The notes under the pieces were generated by a model. It was not told where the DNA came from. It saw nothing but the letters and a program-made list of their open reading frames with translations, and did no database searches. The translations under genes were made by a program, and so were the position numbers. Shown here piece by piece: positions 5,477 to 6,200 of a DNA stretch of 6,200 nucleotides (its first letter is position 1; every line of letters begins with the position of its first letter). This stretch comes from CAYRFU01 sp964423525 (lineage in GTDB: Bacteria; Vulcanimicrobiota; Xenobia; Xenobiales; JADMJV01), in assembly GCA_964423525.1 (NCBI GenBank), contig CAYRFU010000383.1, forward strand, positions 1 to 6,200, given 5' to 3'.

Positions 5477-5847
5477 GGCGTGGCTTTAGCCTGCTCGAGA
5501 CGGTGATGGCCGCCTTCATCTTTCTGACCGCTCTCGCGCTCATCGCCGGTGTGTGGCCGGCTTATTCTCGAGCGGCCGCCAAAAACGCCGGCTACCTGGC
5601 CGCCATGGACATCGCCTCCCAGGAGATCGAAGTCTCGATCGCCCAGGGATATGACGGGGTCGGGGACCGTAGCGGCGACGTAGTCGTTACCAATATTGTC
5701 GAGGGCCAGTCGGTGGACCGTCAGTTTCACTACGAGGTGGCCGTGTCGGATGTGACCCCAACTTTGAGAGACGTCACCGTCACCGTGACCTGGACTGACC
5801 TGACCGGAGACCAAGAGATCCGCTTTGAGACCCTTATCACGTCTTAA
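5473..5847 (+). CDS. PilV-like minor prepilin (type IV pilin-like)
   Basis: 124 residues with a class III prepilin signal: MRRG, then FSLLETVMAAFIFLTALALIAG. Prepilin peptidase would cut between Gly4 and Phe5 and methylate the Phe. Glu9 is the conserved +5 glutamate that pairs with the neighbouring subunit in the fibre. Residues 5-30 form the hydrophobic half of the pilin helix, followed by an amphipathic helix (AAAKNAGYLAAMDIASQEIEV) and a small beta domain ending YEVAVSDVTPTLRDVTVTVTW. The pattern and length fit PilV/GspI-type minor pilins, which help prime pilus or pseudopilus assembly. The GTG start overlaps the PilX-like stop (GTGA) and has AAGGAG 10 bases upstream. The stop lies inside the next gene, whose TTG start is at 5825. 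The frame is intact and no Cys is present. Confidence 0.88.
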   Translation: MRRGFSLLETVMAAFIFLTALALIAGVWPAYSRAAAKNAGYLAAMDIASQEIEVSIAQGYDGVGDRSGDVVVTNIVEGQSVDRQFHYEVAVSDVTPTLRDVTVTVTWTDLTGDQEIRFETLITS

Positions 5848-6154
5848 ACAGCGGGGGATGTCGCTGGTCGAGGTTCTGGTGGGGGCGGTCGTCCTTGCGA
5901 CCTTGACCGCCTCGGTTTATACCGTCGTTGTGGCTGGGATGCGCTATCACCAGCGGGTCTCAACCAGTCTCGACCTGCAGCAAACAGTCCTGACTGCCCG
6001 TGCACGGGTGGCTGCCGAACTGTCGGAAGCCAATGCTAGCAGTCTTAGGATTTTCGCTAACCCTCCGGGAGTCGTTTTCGGCTCAGCCCGTGGGGACACT
6101 GGCCGACTCGTTTTCGACGCCGCCGGTAGACTCCAGTGGCAAAGGTTGGACTAA
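5825..6154 (+). CDS. PilW/GspJ-like minor prepilin, short and possibly truncated
   Basis: 109 residues from TTG 5825. The prepilin signal is MRPLSRLKQRG followed by MSLVEVLVGAVVLATLTASV: cleavage would fall between Gly11 and Met12, and Glu16 is the +5 glutamate. The helix continues through about residue 60 (SLDLQQTVLTARARVAAELSEA), then come strands with GVVFGSARGDTGRLVFDAAG and GRLQWQRLD at the end. PilW and GspJ proteins are usually about 200 or more residues. The product stops just where the WQR strand would normally lead into the main beta domain, so it looks cut short. All three forward frames close by 6170, so a single indel cannot rescue it inside the window. The TTG start overlaps the PilV-like gene by 23 bases; ATG 5858 would remove the leader, so TTG is preferred. 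It is probably in the same operon and assembles with the PilX- and PilV-like proteins. Confidence 0.75.
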   Translation: MRPLSRLKQRGMSLVEVLVGAVVLATLTASVYTVVVAGMRYHQRVSTSLDLQQTVLTARARVAAELSEANASSLRIFANPPGVVFGSARGDTGRLVFDAAGRLQWQRLD

Positions 6155-6168
6155 ACCGCTGACGCGGT
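6155..6168 (+). other. Small hairpin right after the PilW-like stop
   Basis: ACCGC-TGAC-GCGGT forms a five-pair stem with a four-base loop, directly after the TAA at 6152-6154. No T-run follows, so it is not a convincing intrinsic terminator. It could be chance. Confidence 0.3.
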
Positions 6169-6200
6169 AGAAGTGTAAGTCCGTTCGGGCATTGAGCCCT

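Larger units (their letters stand above)
1318..5572. repeat. Dispersed over-represented palindrome CTCGAG (14 copies)
   Basis: By eye, CTCGAG starts at 1318, 1456, 1483, 2102, 2333, 2943, 3555, 3946, 4015, 4480, 4892, 5081, 5494 and 5567. About two would be expected in 6.2 kb at 60% GC. The copies fall in different codon phases (for example CTC GAG at 4892 and 5081, GAC TCG AGC at 4479), so codon preference alone does not explain them. None lies in the first 1317 bases. Confidence 0.7.

Noticed and set aside
5236..5814. Minus-strand open frame of 192 residues opposite the PilX/PilV-like genes
   Set aside because: It is the antisense shadow of two well-supported pilin genes, with His/Arg/Gly-rich low-quality composition and no motif.

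Overview
The window is GC-rich (near 60% by eye), densely coded bacterial DNA. Three lipoprotein signal peptides, type IV pilus parts and a sodium:solute symporter point to a diderm bacterium, probably an uncultured lineage. The phylum cannot be fixed from the sequence. No rRNA, tRNA, CRISPR array, insertion sequence or phage gene is visible, and no gap between genes exceeds about 70 bases.

Layout: (1) 17-736, plus strand, is the C-terminal 40% or so of a large sodium:solute symporter whose 5' part lies outside; its frame is closed by a TAG at 2-4. (2) 777-1160, plus strand, is a small lipoprotein with a copper-amine-oxidase-N-like fold. (3) 4226 down to 1141, minus strand, is a compact block: a lipoprotein interrupted at a C9 tract, a PilC/GspF inner-membrane platform protein interrupted by a one-base shift, a lipoprotein of about 21-residue tandem repeats, and a clostripain-family (C11) peptidase that starts one base after that lipoprotein stops. 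(4) From 4294 on the plus strand, divergent from block 3 across 67 bases, come three pilin-type genes: a PilX-like protein with a beta-solenoid-like C-terminus (also frame-broken), a PilV-like minor prepilin, and a short PilW-like minor prepilin. They overlap and look translationally coupled.

Together, blocks 3 and 4 look like part of a type IV pilus or type II secretion-like locus: platform protein, priming minor pilins, and associated lipoproteins with a Cys peptidase. The motor ATPases, major pilin and secretin are not in the window.

The most striking feature is the number of clean frame breaks. Three are well supported (about 2979, 4133-4141 and 4361). A fourth is possible at the left edge, a fifth between the repeat lipoprotein and the peptidase, and the last pilin may be truncated. 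On both sides of each well-supported break the protein reads as intact family sequence. Sequencing or assembly indels are therefore the leading explanation; recent pseudogenisation or homopolymer-based phase variation (C9 tract) are alternatives. The palindrome CTCGAG is also strongly over-represented between 1318 and 5572.
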